Assembly (NCBI RefSeq): GCF_009856415.1
Contig: NZ_WMEZ01000006.1
Coordinates: 62,001 to 126,000 of the forward strand
DNA from: Halobacillus litoralis
Lineage (GTDB): Bacteria > Bacillota > Bacilli > Bacillales > Halobacillaceae
Direction: 5' to 3'
DNA length: 64,000 nucleotides
The position numbers and the translations under genes are program-made. Of the stretch, positions 55,298-63,755 are shown piece after piece (position 1 is the first letter of the stretch; the number at the start of each line of letters is the position of its first letter). A model generated the notes under the pieces. It searched no databases. It was not told where the DNA came from and saw nothing but the letters and a program-made list of their open reading frames with translations.

Positions 55298-55320
55298 TTC
55301 CAAAATATGTATGACCTGGT
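55298..55320 (-). repeat. Dispersed 23-base motif, copy e
   Basis: On the minus strand it is identical in the core to copy a (ACCAGGTCATACATATTTTG then GAA). It lies between the small repetitive protein and rlmH. Confidence 0.7.
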
Positions 55321-55388
55321 ACACCTAATTATGGAAATCCACTTCGTGGTACACTAGAGACAAATGAAGCGATACGGAGGAATACAGG

Positions 55389-55868
55389 ATGAAGATTACG
55401 ATAGTCAGTGTTGGGAAGTTGAAGGAAAAGTATTTGAAGCAGGGGATAGCGGAGTACGTGAAGCGTTTGGGTCCTTATGCGAAAGTAGATGTTGTTGAAG
55501 TCCCCGATGAAAAAGCGCCGGAAAATTTGAGTGAAGCACAAATGGTTGAAGTGAAGCAAAAAGAAGGCGAACGCATCCTTTCGAAAATATCCCAAGATAC
55601 ATACGTCATCACACTGGAAATCGAAGGAAAGCAGTTGACGTCTGAGAAGCTTGCGAAGAAAATGGACGAGCTTGCGACGTACGGGAAGAGTAAAGTGGCG
55701 TTTGTGATCGGTGGTTCGCTTGGCTTAAGTGATGAGGTGCTCAATCGGAGTGATTTTGGGTTGTCGTTTTCGAATTTGACGTTCCCTCACCAATTGATGC
55801 GTTTGATGTTGGTGGAGCAGGTGTACAGGGCTTTCAAGATCATACGGAATGAACCGTACCATAAATAA
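55389..55868 (+). CDS. rlmH: 23S rRNA pseudouridine-1915 N3-methyltransferase RlmH
   Basis: 159 residues, standard length for this SPOUT enzyme. [16 protein letters not shown] at the start, the AdoMet-binding knot with [13 protein letters not shown] (near 103-115) and the end [28 protein letters not shown] are almost invariant in the family. It methylates pseudouridine 1915 in 23S rRNA. ACGGAGGAATACAGG precedes the ATG. Its usual neighbour htrA is 15.9 kb upstream here. Confidence 0.98.
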   Translation: MKITIVSVGKLKEKYLKQGIAEYVKRLGPYAKVDVVEVPDEKAPENLSEAQMVEVKQKEGERILSKISQDTYVITLEIEGKQLTSEKLAKKMDELATYGKSKVAFVIGGSLGLSDEVLNRSDFGLSFSNLTFPHQLMRLMLVEQVYRAFKIIRNEPYHK

Positions 55869-56076
55869 TGGTAATTCAAGAAATGCAATAAATAGTTTAG
55901 GACAGATGAGACATAATGTGAAACAGAATTCTGGGTTTCCTTACGGGCGAAGGTGTTGTAGGGGAAGGTGATTTTAATTTCTCTACACTCTTAATAAATA
56001 CCTATACCCATTGGGGAATGCCGAATTTGAATAAAAATAATATTAGAAAAGAATGTCCTTTTTTATGTAAATAGGG

Positions 56077-56106
56077 TTGTAAAACGCTTTCATCATGTGT
56101 AAACTA
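56077..56106 (+). promoter_or_regulatory. Promoter of the lacI-type gene, overlapping a cre-like site
   Basis: TTGTAA (56077-56082), 18-base spacer, TAAACT (56101-56106). GTAAAACGCTTTCA (56079-56092) over the -35 resembles a cre with changes in the first two positions. Confidence 0.55.
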
Positions 56107-56121
56107 AACTCAAGTTAAAAT

Positions 56122-56137
56122 CCAAAACGTTTTGGAA
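56122..56137. promoter_or_regulatory. LacI-type operator upstream of its own regulator gene
   Basis: TCCAAAACGTTTTGGA is a perfect 16-bp palindrome with the central CG of LacI-family operators. It lies between the promoter and the gene, suggesting autoregulation. Confidence 0.75.
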
Positions 56138-56157
56138 AGGATCTTAGGAGACAAATA

Positions 56158-57171
56158 ATGGCTACAATAAAAGACATTGCAAAACTAGCAGGAGTATCCG
56201 TTACTACCGTTTCAAGAGCATTGAATGGTTATTCGGATGTAAATGCAGATACTAGAAAACGGATTGAACAAATTGCTAAAGAAATTGAATACAGCCCGAA
56301 TGCCTTGGCAAGAAGTCTTGTGATGAAACATACGAAAACGATTGGACTTTTAGTCTCGGGATTATCGAGAGATGGTGCGAAAGATAATATCGTCTTTGAT
56401 GTGTTAACTGGAATCAATGAATACTGTGGATCGATGGGGTATGACTTGGTTTTATTCAATACCACGACATCGAAACAGAAGGAAAAAACATATGCCCAAT
56501 TGTGTCGTGAACGGCGAGTGGATGGAGTTATTGTACAAGGAATTAAGAAAGATGACCCATACTTAATTGAAATCTTTGATAGTAACATTCCTTGTGTCTT
56601 GATCGATGTCCCCGTGGAAAATGAACATACAGGTTATGTCTCGACGGACAACGTAGACGGTTCTATGAAAGCAATCCGGCATTTAGCTGAATTAGGACAT
56701 ATCAATATTGCTATGATTAATGGTCATGATCAGGCTTATGTAAGTAAAGAACGAAGAAAAGGGTTCGAACTTGGCATGGTGGAAGAAGGTTTGGATATCC
56801 ACTCCGAATGGATAGTGAATGGTGAGTTCACGGAGTTAAAGGCAGAAGAGGTAGCCTATCATCTGCTCGTAGATAGCCCTGAAATTACCGCCATCTTTTG
56901 TGCTAGTGATTTAATGGCTTTAGGTGTCATGAGAGCGGCATTTGAACTTGGTAAGAGAGTTCCTGATGACTTATCCATTGTCGGCTATGATGATATTACT
57001 CTGGCTTCATATGTAACTCCAGCCTTAACAACGATTGCTCAGGATACTTTCCGCATGGGTTATGAAGCTGCTGATTTGCTTTTGAAAATCCTTCACCAGA
57101 CAGATGAAAAAAGGGTTCAGTTGATTGATAATGAATTAAAGGTGAGAAAAACAACAAAAAGATGTAAATAG
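56158..57171 (+). CDS. LacI family transcriptional regulator
   Basis: 337 residues. The helix-turn-helix and hinge are TIKDIAKLAGVSVTTVSRAL (2-22) and YSPNALARSLVMKHT; the sugar-binding effector domain follows (GLLVSGLSRDGAK; GFELGMVEEGLD; FCASDLMALGVMRAA; VGYDDITLASYVTPALTTI). It probably represses the downstream glycosidase-ABC operon; matching operators lie before both genes. AGGAGACAAATA precedes the ATG. The sugar recognised is not known. Confidence 0.94.
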   Translation: MATIKDIAKLAGVSVTTVSRALNGYSDVNADTRKRIEQIAKEIEYSPNALARSLVMKHTKTIGLLVSGLSRDGAKDNIVFDVLTGINEYCGSMGYDLVLFNTTTSKQKEKTYAQLCRERRVDGVIVQGIKKDDPYLIEIFDSNIPCVLIDVPVENEHTGYVSTDNVDGSMKAIRHLAELGHINIAMINGHDQAYVSKERRKGFELGMVEEGLDIHSEWIVNGEFTELKAEEVAYHLLVDSPEITAIFCASDLMALGVMRAAFELGKRVPDDLSIVGYDDITLASYVTPALTTIAQDTFRMGYEAADLLLKILHQTDEKRVQLIDNELKVRKTTKRCK

Positions 57172-57190
57172 TAAATTTTTTTCGAGAAAT

Positions 57191-57239
57191 TCCGAAACGT
57201 TTCGGATATATTTTTTATTTAAAACCCAAAACGTTTCGG
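57191..57239 (+). promoter_or_regulatory. Two LacI-type operators in front of the glycosidase operon
   Basis: TCCGAAACGTTTCGGA (57191-57206) is a perfect 16-bp palindrome and CCAAAACGTTTCGG (57226-57239) a near-perfect one. Their centres are 34 bases apart. Both resemble the operator at 56122. I see no clear -35/-10 pair between them. Confidence 0.75.
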
Positions 57240-57252
57240 TTAGGAGGATGAG

Positions 57253-59370
57253 ATGATGGAATATCGTGTTTTGAAGGATAATGAATTATTTTTGTTGACG
57301 GATCAGAAGGGGGACATCCCACTCAATCATAAGTATGGACTGGGGCTGTACAAGAAAGATACCCGCTTTCTCAGTGAAATGAAGCTAACGATAAATGGAG
57401 AAGAGCCTATCCTCTTAAAATCAGAACCAGGTGAAACCTATGAGTCTACAATGTTACTGACAAACCCTCACATAGAAAAAGACGAGGAAATAGAATTGTG
57501 GCGGGAATCCATAGAAATAAAGAGACATCGTTTCATTCATAGTGATGTTCTATACGACAGGATTACTTTAAGGAACTATAATCCCAAAAAGGTGAAATTC
57601 ACGGTCGAACTTTCCCTGGATGTTGATTTCTCTGACATGTTTATTGTTCGAGGTTTTCAGAATGGGACGACTGGCAAGAAATTAGGAGTTACCCAAACGG
57701 CTAATGATTTAGTTTTTTCATACATTGGGGCGGATGACATTAAGAGAAATACTAGAATTGCCTGGAATGAACAAGTGAATGCAAACGTAAACGACCAAAC
57801 GATCCAAGTACCGATTGAGTTGGACCATGACGAGGTAAAAGATCTTACTTTTTCTATCCTTCCTACATTGGCAGAAGAGAAAGTGGAAGTGCACGATTGG
57901 GCCCAAGCTTATAAGGGGCTTAAAGAGAATTATAAAAATTGGAATGAAAGCGTTACCAAGATATCTACAGAATATAAACCACTGCAAAACCTCCTGGACA
58001 GGGGAATTCAGGATTTGCAGGCCTTATCGACCGATGTAGGTCATGGACCTTTCTTTGTAGCTGGTTTGCCATGGTTTGGAGTTCCTTTTGGGAGAGATAG
58101 TTTAATTGCTGCCTTACAAATGCTTCCTTTCCAACCGGAAATCGTACGAGGGACGCTTAGGACGATGGCTCACTATCAAGGTACAAAGAAAGATTCCTGG
58201 AGAGATGAAGAACCAGGGAAAATCATGCATGAAGTACGTTACGGTGAGCTTGCAAACACAAACCAAGTTCCATTTACTCCATATTATGGATCCATCGATT
58301 CGACGCCTCTGTTCCTCATTCTAGTTGCTGAATATGTCCATTGGTACAAGGACATGCAGCTCTTTGAAGAATTAGAACCAACCATTGAAGCTGCCCTTGA
58401 TTGGATTGATTTATATGGGGACAGGGATGGAGATGGTTTTATAGAGTACCACCAGGAATCATCAAAAGGAATTGCTAACCAAGGTTGGAAGGATTCTGCT
58501 GATTCGGTCGTTCATAGAAACGGAGACTTTGCAGAATCCCCAATTGCTCTTGCAGAGGTACAAGGATATGTGTATCAAGCAAAAGCAGGCTTGGCACAGG
58601 TCTATGAAGCAAATAATCAAGAAGAAAAAGCAAAAGCATTGTGTAAACAAGCGGAATCACTTAGGGAAAACTTTGAAAATGCTTTTTGGATGGAAGATAA
58701 AGAGTTCTATGCCATTGCTTTAGATAAAAATAAAGATCAAGTGGGGACACTTACATCTAATCCCGGACATGTCTTATTTTCCGGTATGTTGAAGGAAGAA
58801 AGAGCGCAAAAGGTAATGGACATGCTCGTTTCCCCTGCAATGTTCTCTGGATATGGCATTCGTACCATGGGGGAAGGGGAAGCGGCCTACAACCCGATTA
58901 GCTATCATGACGGAAGCGTCTGGCCTCATGATAACAGTATGATTTTGTTGGGAATGGGGCTGTTGAAAGGTAATGAACAAGCGAACAAGGTGATTTCAGG
59001 CCTGATTGAATCTTCCCAATCTTTTGAAAATCAAAGACTCCCTGAACTTTTTTGTGGATACAGCAGGGAAGAAGGTACGCCGGTCCCTTATCCAGTAGCC
59101 TGTTCTCCACAAGCATGGGCGGCTGGCACAGCACTTACTTTCGTTAGAACGATGCTTGGTTTGTATCCAAATATTGAAAATAACCAATTAGCTATTCATC
59201 CAAAATTATTACCTGAAATGAGTGACCTGAGCCTGGAGAATCTACCACTCGGGGATGGATATCTATCTTTGGAAGTGAGACAAGATTCAAGTGGACATCA
59301 AGTCGACATTCATAAGAATACAACGGGTTTCCTTATTGAAAAAGCAGAACATGTGAGTGTTAATGCTTAA
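57253..59370 (+). CDS. Amylo-alpha-1,6-glucosidase/GH63-like glycoside hydrolase
   Basis: 705 residues. The N-terminal beta domain (about 1-240, DQKGDIPLNHKYGLGLYKKDTRFLS) matches the glycogen-debranching N-terminal family, and the (alpha/alpha)6 catalytic part has GLPWFGVPFGRDSL (near 273), DEEPGKIMHEVRYGE, YYGSIDSTPLF, and DGDGFIEYHQESSKGIANQGWKDS. Mannosyl- and glucosylglycerate hydrolases share this clan, so a compatible-solute sugar is possible. No signal peptide: cytoplasmic, acting on what the ABC importer brings in. ATG 57253 or 57256 both suit GGAGG. Confidence 0.85.
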   Translation: MMEYRVLKDNELFLLTDQKGDIPLNHKYGLGLYKKDTRFLSEMKLTINGEEPILLKSEPGETYESTMLLTNPHIEKDEEIELWRESIEIKRHRFIHSDVLYDRITLRNYNPKKVKFTVELSLDVDFSDMFIVRGFQNGTTGKKLGVTQTANDLVFSYIGADDIKRNTRIAWNEQVNANVNDQTIQVPIELDHDEVKDLTFSILPTLAEEKVEVHDWAQAYKGLKENYKNWNESVTKISTEYKPLQNLLDRGIQDLQALSTDVGHGPFFVAGLPWFGVPFGRDSLIAALQMLPFQPEIVRGTLRTMAHYQGTKKDSWRDEEPGKIMHEVRYGELANTNQVPFTPYYGSIDSTPLFLILVAEYVHWYKDMQLFEELEPTIEAALDWIDLYGDRDGDGFIEYHQESSKGIANQGWKDSADSVVHRNGDFAESPIALAEVQGYVYQAKAGLAQVYEANNQEEKAKALCKQAESLRENFENAFWMEDKEFYAIALDKNKDQVGTLTSNPGHVLFSGMLKEERAQKVMDMLVSPAMFSGYGIRTMGEGEAAYNPISYHDGSVWPHDNSMILLGMGLLKGNEQANKVISGLIESSQSFENQRLPELFCGYSREEGTPVPYPVACSPQAWAAGTALTFVRTMLGLYPNIENNQLAIHPKLLPEMSDLSLENLPLGDGYLSLEVRQDSSGHQVDIHKNTTGFLIEKAEHVSVNA

Positions 59371-59386
59371 AAAAACGGAGGGATTG

Positions 59387-60673
59387 ATGGATATGAAAAT
59401 CAATAAAATGTTGGCGGCTGTAGGGGTTTCAAGCATGCTGTTAGGAACAGCTCTCGTTGGATGCAGCAGTGAATCTTCTGGAGGAGGAGAAAATGAGGAT
59501 GGAAAAACGGTTGTTGAACTAGCCGGTTGGGGTTCTACACCTGAAGAGGAAAAATTATTGAAAGAAACCATCGCCTCCTTTGAAGAAAAACACCCTGATA
59601 TTGAAGTGAAGCACGAAGTGATTGCTGATCAGTATATGGACGTTACTAAAACAAGATTGGTAGGCGGGGAGGCCGCTGATGTCTTTTATCTGGATGCATT
59701 AGAAGCCCCATCACTCATTGATACAGGAGTCCTAGAGCCTTTGGACGACTACGTAAGTGAAGATTTCGATATAGAGGACTTTGAAGAGCCGCTTCTGAAT
59801 GCGTTCAAAGTAGATGGAACCCAATACGGTTTTCCAAAGGATTTCTCAACATTGTCTTTATTTTATAATGAAACAGCACTTGAAGAAGCTGGTCTCGAAG
59901 GTCCTCCAGAAACATGGGAAGAACTTGGAGAGTATGCAGAAAAGTTAACGGTGGATGAAGACGGAGATGGGCAGCCTGAGCGATTCGGTCTTGGTTTGTC
60001 TAAAGAACTGGCACGACAATTTTATAAGTTCCAACCTTATGGCGGACAAGTTGTTGATGACAATGGGAAAGCAGCTTTCGCAAGTGAAGAGGCAATTGCT
60101 TCCCTAAAACCTGTCATTGAAATGTACCAAGAGGATCAGAGTGCCGGCTTACCTTCTGACGTAGGTACAGATTGGGGAGGCGACATGTTTGGCCAAGGAA
60201 AAGCGGCCATGGTTATTGAAGGGAATTGGACGATCCCGTTCTTAGAGGATAATTTCAGTGACTTAAACTTTACTACGGCGGAATTGCCGACCATCAATGG
60301 AGAGAAAGCAACAGCCGCTTTTACTGTTGCTTACGTAATGAACAAACAATCCGAAGTGAAAGAAGCATCGTGGGAATTAATCTCTTACCTAACAGGTAAA
60401 GAAGGTATGGAAACATGGACAAGCAAAGGGTTTGCACTGCCTACGCGTAAATCTGTAGCAGAAAAGCTTGGTTATGATGAAGATCCCCTTCGCCAGTCAT
60501 TTGTAGAAGGAGCATCTTACGCACAACCATGGCAAGCAGGTAAGAACCTGCCTACGATTATGACAAACTTTGATAACCAATTTATTAGTGCACTCCTTGG
60601 CGAACAAACATTAGAGGAAGCGATGCAAAAAGCTCAAGACACGGCCAATAAAGAAATTGAGTCTTCTAATTAA
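59387..60673 (+). CDS. Sugar ABC transporter substrate-binding lipoprotein
   Basis: About 428 residues, SBP family 1. A signal peptide with lipobox LVGC precedes a Ser/Gly/Glu linker. The mature part has VELAGWGSTPEEEKLLKETIASFEEKHPDIEVK, DVFYLDALEAPSLIDTGVLEPLDDY and FPKDFSTLSLFYN, typical of CUT1 sugar binders. It is the extracellular receptor of the importer in this operon. Start at ATG 59387, 5 bases after GGAGG; the ORF upstream overlaps the preceding gene's stop without a ribosome site. Confidence 0.93.
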   Translation: MDMKINKMLAAVGVSSMLLGTALVGCSSESSGGGENEDGKTVVELAGWGSTPEEEKLLKETIASFEEKHPDIEVKHEVIADQYMDVTKTRLVGGEAADVFYLDALEAPSLIDTGVLEPLDDYVSEDFDIEDFEEPLLNAFKVDGTQYGFPKDFSTLSLFYNETALEEAGLEGPPETWEELGEYAEKLTVDEDGDGQPERFGLGLSKELARQFYKFQPYGGQVVDDNGKAAFASEEAIASLKPVIEMYQEDQSAGLPSDVGTDWGGDMFGQGKAAMVIEGNWTIPFLEDNFSDLNFTTAELPTINGEKATAAFTVAYVMNKQSEVKEASWELISYLTGKEGMETWTSKGFALPTRKSVAEKLGYDEDPLRQSFVEGASYAQPWQAGKNLPTIMTNFDNQFISALLGEQTLEEAMQKAQDTANKEIESSN

Positions 60674-60733
60674 TGGGGAAGAGGGGACTGCTCAAGTTCC
60701 CTCTTACATTTATATCAGGAAAGAGGTGTCAAC

Positions 60734-61708
60734 ATGGATCCGATGAAAAAAGAGGATCATTCTCAAGTTTTTCAGAAAAGAGGTTCCAAACAAAAGAAAC
60801 AACCAAGAAGGCCGAAAAAAGTGAGGTCGAAGGCATTTAAAGAAGGGTTTTCGGGATACTTGTTTATGAGCCCTACGATCTTCACGATCGGTATTTTTGT
60901 TGTCATCCCTATTTTATATGCTTTGTATTTATCCTTTAATGATGTTCAATTGCTCGGAGGCATAGGGTACGAATTTATCGGACTCGATAATTATACAAGG
61001 TCGTTTGATGATGACCGGGCCATGATTGCACTCAAGAACACCGCGGAATATGTCTTTATTGTGGTACCTGTTCAAACTTGTTTAGCCTTACTATTAGCTG
61101 CTGCACTTAATTCTAATATCCGTGGGAAAAACGCATTCCGAATTATTTTCTTTTTACCGACGGTAACATCATCCGCTGTTCTCACCATTATTTTCATGTG
61201 GATGTATAATCCTGACGGGCTTATCAATACCATTTTAGCTTTTTTACAAATGCCTACTTATAATTGGCTAGCCGACCCAAGCATTGCTCTAAAGTCTATT
61301 ATGATTATGAATATTTGGGCCACGGCTCCTTTCTTTATGGTCATTTACTTAGCGGCTATGCAGGATATCTCTGATTCTGTTTATGAAGCAGCGACCATCG
61401 ACGGTGCGAACTGGTGGCAAAAATTCATCTACATCACTATCCCAATATTGAAACCTGTCACTTTTTTTGTTGTCGTCATGGGGGTCATAGGTACATTCCA
61501 GCTCTTTGATCAGTCCTATATCTTCTCCGGAGGATCCGGCGGACCGAATAACTCGACATTGACGATTGTGCTGCTCATTTATCAGTATGCCTTTAAGTCT
61601 CTCGATATGGGATATGCATCAGCGCTCGCAGTTATCCTGGCAATTATCATCATGGTGGTTACATTGATTCAGAAGAAATTCTTTGGTGAAGAGAAGCTTC
61701 ATGACTAA
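60734..61708 (+). CDS. Sugar ABC transporter permease (MalF type)
   Basis: 324 residues with a basic N terminus (KRGSKQKKQPRRPKKVRSK) and six membrane helices. The ATPase-docking EAA loop is EAATIDGANWWQKFIYITIPILKP (near 214-237). It forms the membrane pore with the next gene's product. A MsmX-like ATPase encoded elsewhere must energise it, because none is in the operon. AAGAGGTGTCAAC precedes the ATG. Confidence 0.94.
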   Translation: MDPMKKEDHSQVFQKRGSKQKKQPRRPKKVRSKAFKEGFSGYLFMSPTIFTIGIFVVIPILYALYLSFNDVQLLGGIGYEFIGLDNYTRSFDDDRAMIALKNTAEYVFIVVPVQTCLALLLAAALNSNIRGKNAFRIIFFLPTVTSSAVLTIIFMWMYNPDGLINTILAFLQMPTYNWLADPSIALKSIMIMNIWATAPFFMVIYLAAMQDISDSVYEAATIDGANWWQKFIYITIPILKPVTFFVVVMGVIGTFQLFDQSYIFSGGSGGPNNSTLTIVLLIYQYAFKSLDMGYASALAVILAIIIMVVTLIQKKFFGEEKLHD

Positions 61709-61720
61709 GGGGGTTCAGAG

Positions 61721-62542
61721 ATGAAGAAACGTCTATTTTCCAAGCCTTTTATTTACACCATTTTAATCTTATACGCGGTCATTACATTCATTCCATTTTT
61801 GTGGGCGATTCTTTCTTCCTTCAAATCCTTGGAAGAGATCGTATCAGGCATTACATTTTTACCAGAAACTTTCACTCTTGATAACTATATTCAAATCTTT
61901 TCCCAAGAGCCTTTATTTCTAAGGTGGATGTTCAACTCCATTTTTATCACGGCTTGTATGGTTTTCTTGAACATTATTTTTAACTCCATGGCCGGATACG
62001 CATTGGCAAGAATTAAATTTGCAGGCCGTAAATTTTGGTTTTTCCTAATCCTTGTGGTTCTCATGATTCCATTCCAAGTAACCTTGATTCCTAGTTACCT
62101 AATTTTAAAGATGTTCGGTTGGCTAAATACCTATCAAGGATTGATCATCCCAGGTATGGTTAATGCCACTTTCATATTTATGATGAGGCAGTTCTTCTTG
62201 AACTTCCCGAAAGAACTTGAGGAAGCGGCTCAAATGGATGGACTTAGTCGGATTGGTACGTTTTTCAAAATTGTCATGCCATTAGCAAAACCCGCGCTCG
62301 CTGCGCAGGCGGTTTTCATTTTCATGTCTTCTTGGAATGACTTTATGAGACCGCTAATCATCATGTCAGATGAAGAGATGTTTACACTAACTTTAGGGTT
62401 GAATACTTTCAAAGGTCAGTACATTAGTTTTTGGAATTTAATTATGGCAGCATCGACGCTTATGACGATTCCCTCCTTACTGATTTATGCGTTCTTTAAC
62501 CGTTACTTCATTAAAGGTGTCACGTTTACAGGTGGAAAATAA
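61721..62542 (+). CDS. Sugar ABC transporter permease (MalG type)
   Basis: 273 residues with six helices. The EAA loop is EEAAQMDGLSRIGTFFKIVMPLAKPALA (near 166-193), typical of the second CUT1 permease. 12 bases after the first permease gene, with GGGGGTTCAGAG upstream. The protein partner is MalF-like 60734-61708. It ends the operon before a bidirectional terminator. Confidence 0.94.
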   Translation: MKKRLFSKPFIYTILILYAVITFIPFLWAILSSFKSLEEIVSGITFLPETFTLDNYIQIFSQEPLFLRWMFNSIFITACMVFLNIIFNSMAGYALARIKFAGRKFWFFLILVVLMIPFQVTLIPSYLILKMFGWLNTYQGLIIPGMVNATFIFMMRQFFLNFPKELEEAAQMDGLSRIGTFFKIVMPLAKPALAAQAVFIFMSSWNDFMRPLIIMSDEEMFTLTLGLNTFKGQYISFWNLIMAASTLMTIPSLLIYAFFNRYFIKGVTFTGGK

Positions 62543-62639
62543 CTCCAAATCTTTTAATCCCCATCACACGGGGAATATTTACAAAGTGAAAGTAAGAGTT
62601 TCGTTTCTGAACTCTGTTAGTTTCTCTAGCAACACAGAA

Positions 62640-62682
62640 AAAAAGTGCCTTGTTCTCTTAATGAGTAACAGGCACTTTTTAT
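62640..62682. terminator. Bidirectional terminator between the sugar operon and the lipoprotein gene
   Basis: AAAAAGTGCCT (62640-62650) pairs with AGGCACTTTTT (62670-62680); A and T runs flank both arms. Confidence 0.88.
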
Positions 62683-63755
62683 TATTGATAATTTACTATC
62701 GCAGGACTCGGATCTAGCTTCACCACTTCTTCCGGTGTCATCACTGGCTGATCCTTATCATAGAAAACTTTAAAACCTCCATACTGGGAAGGAGTGTCGC
62801 GTACATATTTTTTATAAAGCGCCATTTTATCAATCGAAGAACCCCAACCGTCGAAGTTCAAAGCCACTTCAACATTGTCTGTCGGTTGAATTGCTTCTTT
62901 ATTAGTCAGCACATGTTCCGTGAACTGGTGGACAAGGACAAATTTATCAGGTAGATTATTTTTCTCCGTCAGCTTGGAAAGGTATTCAACGGCTTTTTGA
63001 ATTTCTTCTCCATCGACCTGGCCGAGATTCTCACCTGGTACTTCGCCTTCATCGACTTGGAATTCGGTGTCGATCGCTAAATGAACGTTCGGGTGTTTCA
63101 ACCATTTCTCAATGCTTTTCACCTGGTTCATCACCGTATCCGTGCCGAGCTGGATATCTAGAATAACAAGCGCATCGTGTTTTTCTGCAAGTTTTACATA
63201 CTCCTCAATCATTTCATCTGGGAGCTTACTTACGTATGTACCCTCAGGGCCCGGGTCGCGTTGGGCCATAGTCGTAATTAGCTCAATGGTGGGAATCGCC
63301 GGCCGGTCAGGGTCAGCATCCGAGTAGGCCTGCGCCTGTTCCTTAAGTTCTTTCATAAATTTCTCCGGCTCCATCGTGCCCAGAATCCCCATGTTTTCCG
63401 ATTGAGGGGTACCGTAATAAGCAACGAGCCTGTAATCCTTCAGCGGACCGTTCGATTTATCTTCCATACCCTTGGCAAGCGTTTCACCGACAGGGACAGA
63501 ACGTTTAGGGTTACCGCCGAGGGCAAGCTCTTGTTTTGGCATATTGGTAAGTTCTTCTTTGGACAAGCGTTCCTTGAGAGGGACGGCGTCTTCAGAGGGC
63601 TCTAACGCTTGATAAGGCGGCTCCGGGTCCTTTTTTAGTTCTGGTGTCGTTTCTTTTTTAGGGGCTTCTTCTGCCTCTTCTGAAGTCTGCTCCGCACAGG
63701 CTCCAAGAAGAGCAATTAGTAGGGCTGCGAGCAGCAGTTGGATGATTTTTTTCAT
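62682..63755 (-). CDS. Lipoprotein of unknown function with possible TIM-barrel-like domain
   Basis: About 357 residues. The lipoprotein signal MKKIIQLLLAALLIALLGAC ends in the lipobox LGAC, followed by an acidic Glu/Pro/Lys linker. The mature domain has repeated beta-alpha-like elements: RLVAYYGTP, ALVILDIQLG, NVHLAIDTEFQVDEGEVPG, FVLVHQFTEHVL and VEVALNFDGWG, which read like successive barrel strands with conserved Asp/Glu at their ends. I do not recognise a named family. ATG 63753-63755 was chosen; a GTG four codons earlier overlaps the ribosome site. It is alone on the minus strand; 63768-64000 shows no gene. Confidence 0.75.
   Translation of the reverse strand: MKKIIQLLLAALLIALLGACAEQTSEEAEEAPKKETTPELKKDPEPPYQALEPSEDAVPLKERLSKEELTNMPKQELALGGNPKRSVPVGETLAKGMEDKSNGPLKDYRLVAYYGTPQSENMGILGTMEPEKFMKELKEQAQAYSDADPDRPAIPTIELITTMAQRDPGPEGTYVSKLPDEMIEEYVKLAEKHDALVILDIQLGTDTVMNQVKSIEKWLKHPNVHLAIDTEFQVDEGEVPGENLGQVDGEEIQKAVEYLSKLTEKNNLPDKFVLVHQFTEHVLTNKEAIQPTDNVEVALNFDGWGSSIDKMALYKKYVRDTPSQYGGFKVFYDKDQPVMTPEEVVKLDPSPAIVNYQ

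Noticed and set aside
55905-55925. parS-like GTGAAACA near 55915
   Set aside because: Only half of the palindrome is present.
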